A stretch of 64,000 nucleotides of DNA from Parasphingorhabdus sp. GTDB lineage: Bacteria; Pseudomonadota; Alphaproteobacteria; Sphingomonadales; Sphingomonadaceae. Both the position numbers and the translations under genes were made by a program. The stretch spans positions 35,733 through 99,732 of the forward strand of contig JAUCYS010000013.1 in assembly GCA_030373505.1 (NCBI GenBank), read 5' to 3'. Below are positions 10,118 to 19,353 of the stretch, piece after piece. The notes beneath the pieces were generated by a model that saw only the letters and a list, made by a program, of their open reading frames with translations, did no database searches and was not told the origin of the DNA. How positions within the stretch are numbered: the stretch's first letter is position 1; each line of letters starts with the position of its first letter.

Positions 10118-10133
10118 CTAACTGAATATTAAC
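10118..10133 (+). promoter_or_regulatory. Possible CtrA-like site upstream of the lipoprotein gene
   Basis: CTAA, seven bases, then TTAAC matches the alphaproteobacterial CtrA consensus TTAA-N7-TTAAC with one mismatch, 44 bp before the ATG at 10177. Two more TTAAC-type half sites lie just upstream. This is a pattern match only. Confidence 0.3.
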
Positions 10134-10176
10134 GCTTTTTGGTGCATCTGTTCGCGGAAATTCAGGAGCAAATCGC

Positions 10177-10908
10177 ATGTCCAAATTCAGCCGTTCCCTC
10201 TTGCTGTCTGCCGCAGCCTTTGCGCTGCCTCTGTCGCTTGCCGCCTGCGGCAGCAAGGACGCGAATGACGAGGAACTGGCACAGCTGGACGATAATCTGA
10301 CCTCCGACCCGGCGATGAATGACGCGCTGGAAGATGCCATCCTCGTCGATCCCGATCTAACCGACCAGGCCAATCGCAATGCGATTCGCGGCGCCAACGG
10401 GGCTGCCGACGGTTCGGTGCCGCCGGGGACCGGCGAAGATGGCAGCGCCGCTGCCAAGGCGGCGCTCGGTGGGAAAATGCTGAGCGCGCCGGAGCCGAAG
10501 CAAATGACATCGGACGACGAGGGATTGACGCTAGGCGACAAGGCCGAGCTGCAGGAGGCGCGCAGCAACAAGCCTGCCTGCAATGAAAAGCTGACCTATG
10601 ACATGGGCTGGGCCAGCAAGATGCCGCCGGAATTTGCGGTCTATCCAAAAGCGAATCTGCAGGAAGCGGCTGGCAAATGCGACCTTCGCGTGGTCAGCTT
10701 CACCACCGCCACGCCGATCAAGGCCATTGTCGATTATTATTATACGCGGGCAAAACGTGGCGGATATGACGCCGAATATCTGCTGCGGGGCAGCGAGCAT
10801 GTCCTCGGAGGCTCAAAACCGAACCAGGCCGACGCCTATGTGATCACCCTGAACAAGCGTTCGGGCGGCGGCACGGTCGTCGATATTGTTGCCAGCAACC
10901 CGCGCTAG
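10177..10908 (+). CDS. Hypothetical lipoprotein
   Basis: The 243-residue product begins with a type II signal peptide whose lipobox LAAC places the lipidated Cys at residue 24 (LPLSLAACGSK). A long acidic, Ala/Gly/Asp-rich linker follows to about residue 125 and is probably disordered. A compact C-terminal domain then contains YDMGWASKMPPEFAVYPKA, two cysteines, and a segment rich in Tyr (IVDYYYTRAKRGGYDAEY). I do not recognise the family. It probably sits in the periplasm anchored to a membrane. It stands alone, with a strong terminator 49 bp after its stop. Confidence 0.82.
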   Translation: MSKFSRSLLLSAAAFALPLSLAACGSKDANDEELAQLDDNLTSDPAMNDALEDAILVDPDLTDQANRNAIRGANGAADGSVPPGTGEDGSAAAKAALGGKMLSAPEPKQMTSDDEGLTLGDKAELQEARSNKPACNEKLTYDMGWASKMPPEFAVYPKANLQEAAGKCDLRVVSFTTATPIKAIVDYYYTRAKRGGYDAEYLLRGSEHVLGGSKPNQADAYVITLNKRSGGGTVVDIVASNPR

Positions 10909-10956
10909 ACGCGCATATCAAAGGCCGGACTTCGCATTTCAAACTGTCCGGCGATC

Positions 10957-10986
10957 AAGGGTGGCCCGCTCCGGCCGCCCTTTTTT
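10957..10986 (+). terminator. Rho-independent terminator after the lipoprotein gene
   Basis: AAGGGTGGCC pairs with GGCCGCCCTT (one G-T wobble) around a 6-nt loop and runs into a T tract. It lies 49 bp after the lipoprotein stop and touches the end of the convergent SDR gene, so it may work in both directions. Confidence 0.8.
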
Positions 10987-11755
10987 ATTCCCGGTAGCTG
11001 CCGCCGCCATCGACGGTGACATCATTGGCGGTAGTGAAACTGCTCAGGTCGCTGGCCAGCCAGAGCATGGCATTGGCGACTTCGATTGCCTGGCCGACCC
11101 GGTTGATCGGATGGTTGCGGTTGAACAGTTCCACGGCCTCCTCATGCGGGCCGGGATAGGCGGCGAGATAGCGCTGGTACATCGGCGTGTCGATCGCGCC
11201 GGGATGGACGGTGTTGACCCGCACGGGATATTTTTCGGCGGCGCAGTGGAGTGCAAGCGATTTGCTCAGCGCCGTCACTGCCGCCTTGCTGGCGCAATAG
11301 GCAGCGAACTGGGCGCCGGGGCGCATTGCCAGCATCGAGCCGATATTGACGATAGCCCCGTCCTCGCCGCTCTCGATGATAGCAGGCAGGCCGACGCGGC
11401 AGCCGTAGAAGGTCCCCTGGAGATTGATGTCGATGGTCCGGTTCCAGCTTTCCAGATCGACCTCGTCGACCGAGCCGGGCTCGGAAATACCGGCGACATT
11501 GAACAGGGTGGTCATCTTGCCGAAGCGCTTTTTCGTGGCATCGACCGCCGCCTGCCACTGGTCGAGATCGCGCACGTCCAGTTCGACCGCATCGGCGCGG
11601 TCGCCCAGCGTTTCGGCATGCGCTTTCGCCTTGTCGATCTGGATATCGGCCAGCATGACCGAGCCGCCTTCCTCGATCACGCGCTGCCCGGCAGTGCCGC
11701 CAATGCCTTCCGCGCCGCCCGAAATCAGCGCGACCTTGCCGTCCATCATGCCCAT
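10985..11755 (-). CDS. SDR family NAD(P)-dependent oxidoreductase
   Basis: The 256-residue product is a classical short-chain dehydrogenase/reductase. The N-terminal cofactor motif reads SGGAEGIG, with Ser in place of the usual Thr; NVAG is near residue 90. The catalytic Ser lies in NIGSML and the Tyr-Lys pair in YCASK. These enzymes oxidise or reduce alcohols and ketones, often on steroids or other hydrophobic rings. It lies 21 bp downstream of the P450 gene on the same strand, so it may oxidise the alcohol made by that P450. The substrate is inference only. Confidence 0.92.
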   Translation of the reverse strand: MGMMDGKVALISGGAEGIGGTAGQRVIEEGGSVMLADIQIDKAKAHAETLGDRADAVELDVRDLDQWQAAVDATKKRFGKMTTLFNVAGISEPGSVDEVDLESWNRTIDINLQGTFYGCRVGLPAIIESGEDGAIVNIGSMLAMRPGAQFAAYCASKAAVTALSKSLALHCAAEKYPVRVNTVHPGAIDTPMYQRYLAAYPGPHEEAVELFNRNHPINRVGQAIEVANAMLWLASDLSSFTTANDVTVDGGGSYRE

Positions 11756-11776
11756 GTGACTGTCCTGTTCTATGGC

Positions 11777-13024
11777 CTATTTCTTGTCGAAGCGGATCGG
11801 CAGATTGGCCAGTCCGCGCAACATCATGTTGGGCGGATAGCGCAGTTCGGCGCCTTCCTGAATCTGGATATTGTCCATGCGCTTCGCGAATTGCTGGAAG
11901 GAGACGGTCATTTCCTTGCGCGAGAGCATGTTGCCGACGCACATGTGAATGCCCTTGCCGAACGCCAGATGGGTGCGGGCATTCTTGCGGTCGACTCGGA
12001 ATTCATTGGGATTTTCGAACTGCTTGGGGTCGCGGTTGGCGGCGTGATAGCGCATCATCACCATCGCCCCCTTGGGCAGCATAACGCCGCCCAGTTCGGC
12101 ATCGCGGTGCATCACGCGCCAGATGCCGGACGAGCCGCTCGACATGCGCAGCACTTCCTCGACCGCGTTGGGGATCAGGGAAGGGTCGTCCTGGATTTTC
12201 CTGTACTGGTCGGGGTTGGTGGCAAACAGCCGCATGCCCTCGGCCAGCGCGGCGGTCGTGGTCTCGTTGCCGGCGACCATCAGCTGCTGCACGATCGACA
12301 GCGATTCGGCGTCGTCGAGCGGCCGCTCGCCATCGACCCGGGCGTTGACTAGATCGGACAGGATGTCCTGTTTCGCTTCCTTGCGGCGCTCGTCCATATT
12401 GGCCTTGAGCGCGTGCTGATATTCGACCACCTCGCGCTCGGTTTCGAGCTGCCGCTCGCGGCTCATCATGCCGGAGAGCCGGTCGACAAAGGCGTTGGTC
12501 CAGCGCTTGATCGTATGGGCGTCGGCGACGTCGAGGCCGAGCTGCACGGCAATGGTCCGGACCGGCATCGGGATCGCATATTCATCGACAAATTCGCATT
12601 CGCCCTTGTCGATGAAATTGTCGATCAGCTCGTTCGACATGTCCCGCATGCTGTCTTCCAGCTTGTTCACCTTGGGCGCCGAGAAGGCGAGATTGACCAG
12701 CTTGCGGAAGCGCGTGTGCACCGGCTGGTCGGCGGTCAGCAGGGTATTGACCTGCGGCCAGCCCTTGGCCTGGATCTCCTGCAATTCCTTGTCATTTTCC
12801 AGCTCTTCCGCGCTTTTTCCGCCGGAAAGCAGTGCATTGAAATTGTTGGAAAAGTCGTCGAGGCGACCGACGGCTTCCGAGATCAGGTCATAGTCCAGCA
12901 CGACATAGGCTCCGGCCACTTCGTCAAAGAAGACCGGACTTTTGGCGCGCTGTTCTTCGTAAAAATCAAACGGATCAGCCAGAATGTCGGGCTGGAAAAG
13001 GGATTTGGATATCGCTTCGTTCAT
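11777..13024 (-). CDS. Cytochrome P450
   Basis: The 415-residue soluble bacterial P450 has the I-helix oxygen-activation motif AGNETT (251-256), the ExxR pair Glu290/Arg293, and the heme loop FGKGIHMCVG with ligand Cys362. There is no membrane anchor, so it should use a separate ferredoxin and reductase, and none is encoded nearby. It presumably hydroxylates a hydrophobic substrate. It forms a same-strand cluster with the SDR, ABM-domain and SnoaL-like genes, which looks like a catabolic or modification mini-operon. The exact CYP family cannot be assigned by eye. Confidence 0.94.
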   Translation of the reverse strand: MNEAISKSLFQPDILADPFDFYEEQRAKSPVFFDEVAGAYVVLDYDLISEAVGRLDDFSNNFNALLSGGKSAEELENDKELQEIQAKGWPQVNTLLTADQPVHTRFRKLVNLAFSAPKVNKLEDSMRDMSNELIDNFIDKGECEFVDEYAIPMPVRTIAVQLGLDVADAHTIKRWTNAFVDRLSGMMSRERQLETEREVVEYQHALKANMDERRKEAKQDILSDLVNARVDGERPLDDAESLSIVQQLMVAGNETTTAALAEGMRLFATNPDQYRKIQDDPSLIPNAVEEVLRMSSGSSGIWRVMHRDAELGGVMLPKGAMVMMRYHAANRDPKQFENPNEFRVDRKNARTHLAFGKGIHMCVGNMLSRKEMTVSFQQFAKRMDNIQIQEGAELRYPPNMMLRGLANLPIRFDKK

Positions 13025-13042
13025 GACAAGGTCCTGTTCGCG

Positions 13043-13384
13043 TTAGTCAAATGCCGGTGTGGGTTTGCCGTCTGCATTATATACCGGCCCTTCGGCATCG
13101 ACCCGATATTTGGCGCTCTCGGCATTGATCAGGCCGAAGCTGCCGATATGGGCGAGCATGCTGGCATAATGCACGTCCTGAAAATGCCGGGCGAGCGCCT
13201 CTTCGTCGCTCCATTCCTCGAACACCTCGATGCGCGACGGATTGTGCAGATCGGCGGCCCAGCTGTAGCACAGGCATCCGTCCTGACTCAGCGCGCCATC
13301 GATATAGGGCTGCGCCTTTTTCAGACATTCTTCGCGTCTGGCAGGGTCGACATCAATATGGGCTGCAATCAATATTTTCGGCAT
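13043..13384 (-). CDS. Antibiotic biosynthesis monooxygenase (ABM)-domain protein
   Basis: The 113-residue product fits the ABM / putative quinol monooxygenase fold (dimeric alpha-beta barrel, YgiN-like). It shows IDVDPARREECLKKAQPYI, then CLCYSWAADLHNPSRIEVFEEWSDEEALARHF, the usual strand-helix pattern. Family members oxidise quinols or act as small accessory enzymes without a bound metal. It lies between the SnoaL-like gene and the P450 gene, all on the minus strand with short gaps. Confidence 0.85.
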   Translation of the reverse strand: MPKILIAAHIDVDPARREECLKKAQPYIDGALSQDGCLCYSWAADLHNPSRIEVFEEWSDEEALARHFQDVHYASMLAHIGSFGLINAESAKYRVDAEGPVYNADGKPTPAFD

Positions 13385-13396
13385 ATTCCCATTCTC

Positions 13397-13807
13397 CTAG
13401 AGCTTGTTTCCGCCGAACTGGGCGACGACCACGAATATCCGTTTGCTGTAAAGCCACTGGCCATCGATCTTGACGAATTCATCGTCATAGCGACCACCGG
13501 CAACCCGCGGTTCGCCCTTCTCGACCAAAATTTCATGGGTCTGGTAGCGACCGGATGCGGTATCGCCGGTTACTTCGAGGCTGGCGGGTATGCCGAGAAA
13601 GCTGACGGCATCAAACTGGCCCATCGCGCCGTTCCAGAGATCGACGATATTGTCGCGGCCGACCACCTCTGTGCCCATCAGCGACCAGACGGCATCCTCC
13701 GCCCACAGCGCGCCCCAGTCATCGGGATCCCGGCGCAGGACGGCGTCGCAATAGGCATCGTGCAATTCGCGGATCGCCAGGCGATCTTCTATCGGCCCTG
13801 AAAACAT
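13397..13807 (-). CDS. SnoaL-like / NTF2-fold family protein
   Basis: The 136-residue product has the NTF2-like opening IEDRLAIRELHDAYCDAVLRRD followed by WGALWAEDAVWSLMG and a late strand with HEILVEKGEPRVAGGRYDDEF. This fold hosts small isomerases, hydroxylases, dehydratases and non-catalytic binding proteins. As the first gene of the SnoaL-ABM-P450-SDR cluster, it may act on the same hydrophobic substrate. Nothing in the sequence fixes the reaction. Confidence 0.82.
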   Translation of the reverse strand: MFSGPIEDRLAIRELHDAYCDAVLRRDPDDWGALWAEDAVWSLMGTEVVGRDNIVDLWNGAMGQFDAVSFLGIPASLEVTGDTASGRYQTHEILVEKGEPRVAGGRYDDEFVKIDGQWLYSKRIFVVVAQFGGNKL

Positions 13808-13892
13808 GGTCTGGTCCTCTCCCTTTTATGGGAGAGACTACACGGCAAAAGCGGCGGAAAAACAAGCTGGCATAAGTGCTAGCGGGGGTGGG

Positions 13893-15176
13893 TCAGTCGC
13901 CGCTGATCCGCTCGATATCAGCGCCGACCGCCGCCAGTTTCTCTTCCAGCCGCTCGTAGCCGCGGTCGAGATGATAGATGCGCTGCAGCCGGGTCTCGCC
14001 TTCCGCCGCCAGTCCGGCAATCGCCAGGCTCATCGACGCGCGCAGGTCGGTCGCCATCACCGGCGCACCGGTGAGTTTCTTGACCCCGCGGACCACGGCG
14101 GTGCGACCCTTGGTCTCGATATCGGCGCCCATCCGGTTGAGCTCAGGCACGTGCATGTAGCGATTCTCGAAAATCGTTTCGGTGAGCACGCTGGCGCCGT
14201 CGGCGAGGCAGAGCATCGCCATCAGCTGCGCCTGCATATCGGTGGCGAGACCCGGATAGGGGGCCGTGGACAGGGTCAGCGGCTTGAGCTTTCCGTCGGA
14301 AGCGACCCTGATGCCCTTGGCATGGGTCTCGATCGACAGGCCGGCGTGGCGCAGTGCGTCCAGCGTTGCTTCCATTTCGTCGGCTTTGGCAGCCAGAAGA
14401 TCGACTTCACCGCCGGCAATGCCGACCGCGCAGGCATAGCTGCCCGCTTCGATCCGGTCGGACATGACGCGATAGGTGCAGCCGTGCAGCCGGTCGACGC
14501 CGGAGATGGTGAGGGTTGAGGAGCCGATGCCCTCGATCTCGCCGCCCATCGCGACCAGCATATTGCACAGGTCGACAATTTCCGGTTCGCGCGCGGCATT
14601 ACGCAGGATGCTGGTGCCATTGGCGAGTACGGCAGCCATCAGGGCATTTTCGGTGGCACCGACCGAGACCACCGGGAAAGTGAAGTCGCCGCCGGGCAGG
14701 CCGCCGTCGGGTACCCGGGCGATGACATAGCCGCTGGTGGTTTCGATGCTGGCGCCGAGCGCCTCGATGGCCTTCAGATGCAGGTCGATCGGGCGGTTGC
14801 CGATCGCGCAGCCGCCGGGCAGCGAGACCCGGCATTCGCCAGCGCGGGCCAGCAGCGGGCCGAGCACCAGGATCGATGCCCGCATCTTGCGGACGATATC
14901 ATAAGGCGCTTCGGTCGAGGTGATCCGGCCGGCCTTGAGCGTCATCACTCGCCCGAAATCCTCGGGTCGTGCGCCTTCGATGGTAGTGGACACGCCGAGC
15001 TGGTTGAGCAGATGGCCGAAACTGTCGACATCGGCCAGCCGCGGCAGATTGCGCAGGGTGACCGGTTCGTCGGTCAGCAGCGCGCAGGGCAGCAGGGTGA
15101 GGGCGCTGTTCTTTGCGCCGGAAATGGGGATGGTGCCGGACAGCCTGTTGCCGCCGCGTATCGAGATAATATCCAT
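13893..15176 (-). CDS. murA: UDP-N-acetylglucosamine 1-carboxyvinyltransferase
   Basis: MurA transfers enolpyruvate from PEP to UDP-GlcNAc, the first committed step of peptidoglycan synthesis. The 427-residue product has the substrate-binding Lys22-Asn23 in [12 protein letters not shown] and the reactive, fosfomycin-target cysteine at position 123 in GGCAIGNRP. The Cys is retained, so normal fosfomycin chemistry is expected. Length is typical. It sits 77 bp downstream of trpS on the same strand. Confidence 0.97.
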   Translation of the reverse strand: MDIISIRGGNRLSGTIPISGAKNSALTLLPCALLTDEPVTLRNLPRLADVDSFGHLLNQLGVSTTIEGARPEDFGRVMTLKAGRITSTEAPYDIVRKMRASILVLGPLLARAGECRVSLPGGCAIGNRPIDLHLKAIEALGASIETTSGYVIARVPDGGLPGGDFTFPVVSVGATENALMAAVLANGTSILRNAAREPEIVDLCNMLVAMGGEIEGIGSSTLTISGVDRLHGCTYRVMSDRIEAGSYACAVGIAGGEVDLLAAKADEMEATLDALRHAGLSIETHAKGIRVASDGKLKPLTLSTAPYPGLATDMQAQLMAMLCLADGASVLTETIFENRYMHVPELNRMGADIETKGRTAVVRGVKKLTGAPVMATDLRASMSLAIAGLAAEGETRLQRIYHLDRGYERLEEKLAAVGADIERISGD

Positions 15177-15253
15177 GGTCCAGCATTTACCGCAAATGGC
15201 GAGGCAGGCAAGTCTATTGCGCCGCTGCCCGTGAGGGAGCGGCGCAAATGAGG

Positions 15254-16249
15254 CTAGTCGCGCAGCAGTCCAAGGGCGGAATAAGCAGCCTCCACCGTCG
15301 GGCGGGCGAGTGCGGAGGCTTTTTCCGAACCCTTGCTCAGGATGGCGTCAATCGCGTCCCTGTCCTTGCGCAGCTCCTCGAACCGCTGGCGGATCGGCGA
15401 CAGGGTGTTGACCGCGAGATCGGCAAGCGCCGGTTTGAAATCGCCAAAGCCCTTGCCGGCATAATCAGCGAGCACATCTTCCTGAGACTGGTCGGCGAGC
15501 GCGGCGTAAATGCCGACCAGATTTCTCGCTTCCGGCCGCTCGGCGAGATCCGCGAGATTGTCGGGCAGTGGCTCGGGATCGGTCTTTGCCTTCTTGAGCT
15601 TGCGCGCAATCGTGTCGTCATCATCGCTCATGTTGATCCGGCTGAGATCGGACGGGTCGGACTTGCTCATCTTGGCATTGCCGTCGCGCAGGCTCATGAT
15701 CCGGGCCGCAGTCGTGCCGATGAAGGGTTCCGGCAGAACGAAGGTTTCGGTACCGGTATCGCTGTTGAACTTGGACGCGATGTCGCGGGCCAGTTCCAGA
15801 TGCTGCTTCTGGTCCTCGCCGACCGGCACATGCGTTGCCTGATAGACCAGCACGTCGGCGGCCTGCAGCACCGGATAGCCGTAAAGGCCAAGCGAGGCGC
15901 GCTGCTTGTGCTTGCCGGACTTTTCCTTGAACTGCGTCATCCGGTCGAGCCAGCCCATTGGCGTATTGCAGATCAGCATCCAGGCCAGTTCCGCATGCGC
16001 CGGAACCCGGGCCTGGTTGAACAGAATCGATTGGTCCGGATCGATGCCGGCGGCGACCAGAGCGGCGACCATTTCACGGCAATTGGCGGACAGTTCGGCC
16101 GGGTCATTGTGCACCGTTATGGCGTGCAGGTCGGCGAGAAAAAACAGGCATTCGCTCTCGTTCTGCATCTTCACCCAGTTCTTGATCGCCCCCAGATAAT
16201 TGCCAAGATGGAGATTACCCGTGGGCTGGATGCCCGATACCGTGCGCAT
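15254..16249 (-). CDS. trpS: Tryptophan--tRNA ligase
   Basis: The 331-residue product is the class I tryptophanyl-tRNA synthetase. The HIGH-like motif is in [16 protein letters not shown] and the KMSKS motif in [12 protein letters not shown]. The [16 protein letters not shown] segment is typical of TrpS. It starts three bases after the murJ stop, so murJ-trpS are probably co-transcribed; this gene pair is common in alphaproteobacteria. Confidence 0.97.
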   Translation of the reverse strand: MRTVSGIQPTGNLHLGNYLGAIKNWVKMQNESECLFFLADLHAITVHNDPAELSANCREMVAALVAAGIDPDQSILFNQARVPAHAELAWMLICNTPMGWLDRMTQFKEKSGKHKQRASLGLYGYPVLQAADVLVYQATHVPVGEDQKQHLELARDIASKFNSDTGTETFVLPEPFIGTTAARIMSLRDGNAKMSKSDPSDLSRINMSDDDDTIARKLKKAKTDPEPLPDNLADLAERPEARNLVGIYAALADQSQEDVLADYAGKGFGDFKPALADLAVNTLSPIRQRFEELRKDRDAIDAILSKGSEKASALARPTVEAAYSALGLLRD

Positions 16250-16252
16250 GTC

Positions 16253-17842
16253 TTAACTTCCTTCGCTTGCGGCCGCTTCCGCCGCTTTCTTCTTTGTCAG
16301 CATGGCGATCTTGTCGCGGTCTATCGCTCCGGTCAGCCACGCGAGCGCGGCATAAACCAGTCCGCCGACGCTGACCAGAGCTGTGATCGATCCGAGCCTT
16401 TGCCAGATGGTGCCATCGTAGAGGCCCTCGCCGACCGGCGCGGCATAGACCAGCACCACGGCCATGCCTGCGGCCGACAGAGTGATCCGTCCGATCCGGA
16501 TCAGCAATGTCCATTCCAGATGAAAATGGCCGCGCCGGTGCAGCATGGTGTAGAGCATCGCGCAATTGCACCAGGCCGCTGCGGCACCGGCAAAGGCGAG
16601 ACCCGTGATGCCATAGAAAGGAATCAGCAGCAGGTTGAGCGCGATGTTGACGAGCAGCGAAATGGCAGCGGTATAGACCGGCGTCCTGGTATCCTTGCGG
16701 GCGAAGAAGCCGGGAATGAGCACCTTGACCAGCACATAGGCGGGCAGGCCGACGACCAGCGCTGCTACGACGGCAGAAGTGGTCTCGCCATCGCCGGCGG
16801 TAAAATTGCCACCGACATAGAAAGAGGTGACCAGCGGGCCGGCAGCGAAAAACAGCGCGATCGCGGCCGGGATGGTGAGCAGCATGCCGAGTTCGATGGC
16901 GTTGCTTTGCAGCCGCTGCGCGCCGCCGAGATCATCCTTGGCGATGAAACGCGACAGCGCCGGGAGGATCGCGGTGCCAAGGGCGATGCCGATAATGCCG
17001 AGCGGCAGCTGGTTCAGCCGGTCCGCCATCGCCAGATAGACGAACGATCCTTCCGGCAGGCGTCCCAGAAAGAACAGGTCGATAAAGCGGCTGATCTGGT
17101 AGATTCCGGCACCGAACACCGCCGGCAGGATGAGGATGCCCAGCTCCTTCACATCGGCGTTGAAGCGGGGCATCTTGAGCGGAAAGCGGAAGCCTGTCTT
17201 GCGCGCCCAGTAATAGAGCCATAGCATCTGCACCAGTCCGGCCGCAGCGACGGCTATCGCGAGAAAATAGGCGGTCTGGCGCGGGTCATTGCCATCATTG
17301 AACCAATAAGAGGCAAGCAGGGCGGTGATCATGCAGATATTGAGCATGATCGGTGCCGCTGCCGCTGCCGCGAACCGGCTGAGCGAATTCAATATTGCGG
17401 CGAACAATGTCGTAACGCTGATCAGCGCGAGATAGGGGAAGGTGATCCGGGCGAGCGAAATCGAAAAGCCGCTCGTCCGTCCGCCTCTGCCGAAATCATC
17501 GATCAGCCAGATGATGCCCGGCATGGCCAGCATCATGATCGCCGAAAAGACGAGCAGCAGCGGCACGAACACCGAAAGCACCTCGATCACGAATGTCTGT
17601 GCGGCCGTCCGGTCTTCATCCGCTTCCATCTTGCGGTTGAACAGCGGCACGAAGGCCGCCGAAAAGGCGCCTTCCGCGAACAGGCGGCGGAAAATATTGG
17701 GCAGCTGAAAGGCCAGCTGCCAGGCATCGGCGGCTGCGCCGGCACCGAGAATCCGGGCCAGCATGACATCGCGCAGAAAGCCGAAAATCCGGCTGACCAG
17801 TGTCAGCCCGGCGATGATTCCTGTGGATTTCAGCAGGTTCAT
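16253..17842 (-). CDS. murJ: Lipid II flippase MurJ (MviN)
   Basis: The 529-residue inner-membrane protein is strongly hydrophobic with about 14 predicted helices, as expected for the MOP superfamily flippase that exports lipid II for peptidoglycan synthesis. The start (STGIIAGLTLVSRIFGFLRD) followed by AADAWQLAFQLPNIFRRLFAEG is the MurJ signature. It lies directly upstream of trpS and close to murA, another peptidoglycan gene, and downstream of secB on the same strand. Confidence 0.96.
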   Translation of the reverse strand: MNLLKSTGIIAGLTLVSRIFGFLRDVMLARILGAGAAADAWQLAFQLPNIFRRLFAEGAFSAAFVPLFNRKMEADEDRTAAQTFVIEVLSVFVPLLLVFSAIMMLAMPGIIWLIDDFGRGGRTSGFSISLARITFPYLALISVTTLFAAILNSLSRFAAAAAAPIMLNICMITALLASYWFNDGNDPRQTAYFLAIAVAAAGLVQMLWLYYWARKTGFRFPLKMPRFNADVKELGILILPAVFGAGIYQISRFIDLFFLGRLPEGSFVYLAMADRLNQLPLGIIGIALGTAILPALSRFIAKDDLGGAQRLQSNAIELGMLLTIPAAIALFFAAGPLVTSFYVGGNFTAGDGETTSAVVAALVVGLPAYVLVKVLIPGFFARKDTRTPVYTAAISLLVNIALNLLLIPFYGITGLAFAGAAAAWCNCAMLYTMLHRRGHFHLEWTLLIRIGRITLSAAGMAVVLVYAAPVGEGLYDGTIWQRLGSITALVSVGGLVYAALAWLTGAIDRDKIAMLTKKKAAEAAASEGS

Positions 17843-17865
17843 GCCTGCCGCCCTAGCAAGAGGAC

Positions 17866-18408
17866 TTAGGCGTTACCAACGGGTTGCTCGCCCGATTGCT
17901 GTGCCGCCATCTGTTCGCGCTGTTGCATGTAGAGCGCTGTGAAATCGATCGGTTCCAGCAGCAAAGGCTGGAATCCGGCATCGCGCACGGCGTCGGAGAT
18001 GATCGCCCGGGCAAAGGGGAACAGAAGCCGCGGGGCTTCGGCGAACAGAAACGGATGCGCCTGCTCTTCCGAGATATTGCGCAGGCCGAACAGGCCGCAA
18101 TAGAGCAGCTCAATGGCGAAGGCGACGCCCTCGTCCGCTTTTGCGGTCACGTCGATCTTCAGTTCGACTTCATGGACTTCGTCGGAAATCTGGGAAGAAC
18201 CGATGTTGAACTGCACATCAATCTGAGGCTGTGCGTTCCACTGGTACACGTCCGGCGCGTTGGGATTCTCGACCGAAAGGTCTTTCACATATTGCGAGAT
18301 CACGCCGATCTGTGGCTGCGTGTCCGCACCGTTTGCCATCGGGTCCGGGGTGGTCACATTTCCGGCAGGGTTTGCTTCGGATTCACTCTTGTCATTCTCG
18401 TCAGCCAT
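17866..18408 (-). CDS. secB: Protein-export chaperone SecB
   Basis: SecB keeps preproteins unfolded and delivers them to SecA. The 180-residue product has the family core ISQYVKDLSVENPNAP, the strand INVQ-type segment QIDVQFNIG, and the C-terminal region FPFARAIISDAVRDAGFQPL. The acidic N-terminal extension and the C-terminal tail (GEQPVGNA) are typical. It is divergent from timA across about 280 bp; I see no further gene in that gap. It lies upstream of murJ on the same strand. Confidence 0.96.
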   Translation of the reverse strand: MADENDKSESEANPAGNVTTPDPMANGADTQPQIGVISQYVKDLSVENPNAPDVYQWNAQPQIDVQFNIGSSQISDEVHEVELKIDVTAKADEGVAFAIELLYCGLFGLRNISEEQAHPFLFAEAPRLLFPFARAIISDAVRDAGFQPLLLEPIDFTALYMQQREQMAAQQSGEQPVGNA

Positions 18409-18687
18409 CGGGCCTGTCCTTTCGGAAAATCAGTCTAACATGTCCTTTGGCGCATATTGCTGCGCCGTTCGCTGCGCGCCTAGCAGGGGACGCAGGCAAG
18501 GGCAATGAAAGAGTAAGCCGCTTTCATGGTCCCCGACAGGCTCGGAGGGAGGACTAAGCGCAGGTTCACAAATCGGGCCGTAGAAAGGGCTGACCGATTG
18601 CAGCAAAGCGGCTTTTCCACTAATGCCATTTGAAACCGCGCCTGTTTCTGCCTATGTATAGGGCCAAAGAAAAGATTGGATAGTGAA

Positions 18688-19353
18688 GTGACCATCGAAA
18701 TCGTATTATTGGCTATGGTAGCGGCTTTTCTAGGCTTGCGTCTTTATTCGGTGCTGGGCAAGCGCAGCGGCCATGAGCAGGAACATATGCCGCGCAATAT
18801 CGAGCCGCGCGGCGGTGACCGCCGGCCACTGGACGACACAAAGCCACATGTCCCCGATATCGTGCCCGCACCGGCCGGAACGCCCAATATGGTCTATGAC
18901 AGCAGCGCCGAAGCCGGCATGCGGGAAATCCTTAGCGCCGACCGCAATTTCGATGTCGGCCGGTTCGTGGAGGGCGCGCAAGCGGCCTATACCATGATCC
19001 TGGAAGCCTTCTGGAAGGGCGACAAGGAAGAATTGAAATCCCTGTGTGACGATGATGTTTACGAAAGCTTCGTCGAAGTCATCGACGCGCGTGAAGAGCG
19101 GGGCGAAATTCTCGAGAACCAGCTGGTGCGAATCGACAGCGCGCGCATTTCGGCGGCGGAATATCGTCGGCCGGTGGCGCGCATCACGGTGCAATTTGAT
19201 GCCGATATTGCTGCGGTCGTCAAAGACAAGAAGGGCAATCTGATCGGCGGCTCGCTCTCCGATGCAGCCGAGACGCACGATGTCTGGACCTTCAGCCGCG
19301 ACCTGTCCAGCGCCGACCCCAACTGGCTGCTCGACGAAACCGATGAGGCCTGA
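18688..19353 (+). CDS. timA: Tim44/TimA family adaptor protein
   Basis: The 221-residue product has one N-terminal membrane helix (IEIVLLAMVAAFLGLRLYSVLG), a charged linker, and a C-terminal Tim44 domain (GRFVEGAQAAYTMILEAFWKGDKEELKSLC). Bacterial TimA is related to mitochondrial Tim44 and faces the cytoplasm at the inner membrane; its client is not firmly known. I chose the GTG at 18688 because it makes the protein start TIEIV, like related proteins; a TTG at 18676 is also open. It overlaps the next gene, and the timA-mltA-smr order beside secB is shared by many alphaproteobacteria. Confidence 0.9.
   Translation: MTIEIVLLAMVAAFLGLRLYSVLGKRSGHEQEHMPRNIEPRGGDRRPLDDTKPHVPDIVPAPAGTPNMVYDSSAEAGMREILSADRNFDVGRFVEGAQAAYTMILEAFWKGDKEELKSLCDDDVYESFVEVIDAREERGEILENQLVRIDSARISAAEYRRPVARITVQFDADIAAVVKDKKGNLIGGSLSDAAETHDVWTFSRDLSSADPNWLLDETDEA

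Noticed and set aside
10886..12352. A 488-residue forward frame across the SDR and P450 genes
   Set aside because: Both minus-strand genes have complete catalytic motifs; the forward frame is a shadow.
15248..17224. A 658-residue forward frame across trpS and murJ
   Set aside because: It is antisense to two clear housekeeping genes.
18409..18687. A possible structured RNA between secB and timA
   Set aside because: The GC-rich stretch has no match to SRP RNA, RNase P RNA or tmRNA core motifs that I could find.
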